Assembly (NCBI GenBank): GCA_964369265.1
Contig: CAYJEV010000102.1
Coordinates: 1-5,953 of the forward strand
Direction of reading: 5' to 3'
DNA: 5,953 bases
DNA from: DAMCAP01 sp964369265
Lineage (GTDB): Bacteria > Bacillota > Clostridia > Oscillospirales > Ruminococcaceae
The position numbers and the translations under genes are program-made. How positions within the stretch are numbered: position 1 is the first letter of the stretch; each line of letters opens with the position of its first letter. Under the pieces are notes generated by a model, which worked only from the letters and a program-made list of their open reading frames with translations, searched no databases and had not been told where the DNA came from. Below are positions 5,887-5,953 of this stretch, piece after piece.

Positions 5887-5939
5887 CAAAACTAAAAATG
5901 ACATCGCGCGTTGTAACGGCGACTAGTAGTCGCCATTTT
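5887..5939 (-). repeat. 53-base palindrome-bearing element, copy B
   Basis: This is the inverted partner of 3499-3551, with about 45 of 53 positions matching without gaps. It carries the same GGCGACT/AGTCGCC stem (5918-5924 and 5928-5934). Together the two copies bracket the CNNM-type gene and proB. The rest of bases 5658-5953 holds the operon promoter and the two hairpins above; no gene is visible there. Confidence 0.8.
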
Positions 5940-5953
5940 AGCTTTTCGCTAAT

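Overview
The window is 5,953 bases of AT-rich, low-GC Firmicute-type DNA, most likely from an anaerobic gut Clostridia species (Oscillospirales-like). This is inferred from codon use, a Gram-positive-style lipoprotein, a PUA-less ProB, AGGAGG-type ribosome sites and TTG starts. It has no phage, transposase, CRISPR or RNA-gene signature. I found no complete, clearly novel biological system. The least explained items are an unknown membrane protein coupled to proA, an internally duplicated lipoprotein, and a set of small palindromic repeats between the genes.

Layout. Bases 1-135 are a leader with a plausible sigma-A promoter. Bases 136-1113 (+) encode a secreted lipoprotein with two SurA-N-like halves and no isomerase domain. 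A strong, nearly symmetric terminator hairpin at 1149-1191 separates it from everything to the right, which is all on the minus strand. Read in transcription order from the right, that strand carries: a good promoter (5729-5757); a CNNM/CorC-type membrane protein with CBS domains (5657-4410); proB (4386-3607); a 429-base noncoding gap full of repeats; proA (3177-1933); and a single-pass membrane protein of unknown function (1923-1246), whose ribosome site overlaps the proA stop codon.

Function. ProB and ProA catalyse the first two steps of proline synthesis from glutamate: glutamate to gamma-glutamyl phosphate to glutamate-5-semialdehyde. Both look intact at their catalytic motifs. proC is not in the window. 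The CNNM-type protein is probably a magnesium or other divalent-cation transporter or regulator. Its 23-base spacing to proB suggests cotranscription. The unknown membrane protein is probably translationally coupled to proA.

Noncoding regions. The proB-proA gap holds an imperfect 41-base direct repeat, a long A/T hairpin, a perfect 20-base palindrome and several GC hairpins. A 53-base element in the gap recurs in inverted orientation near the right end of the window, so the two copies bracket the corC-like/proB block. These look like dispersed intergenic repeats; their function is unknown.
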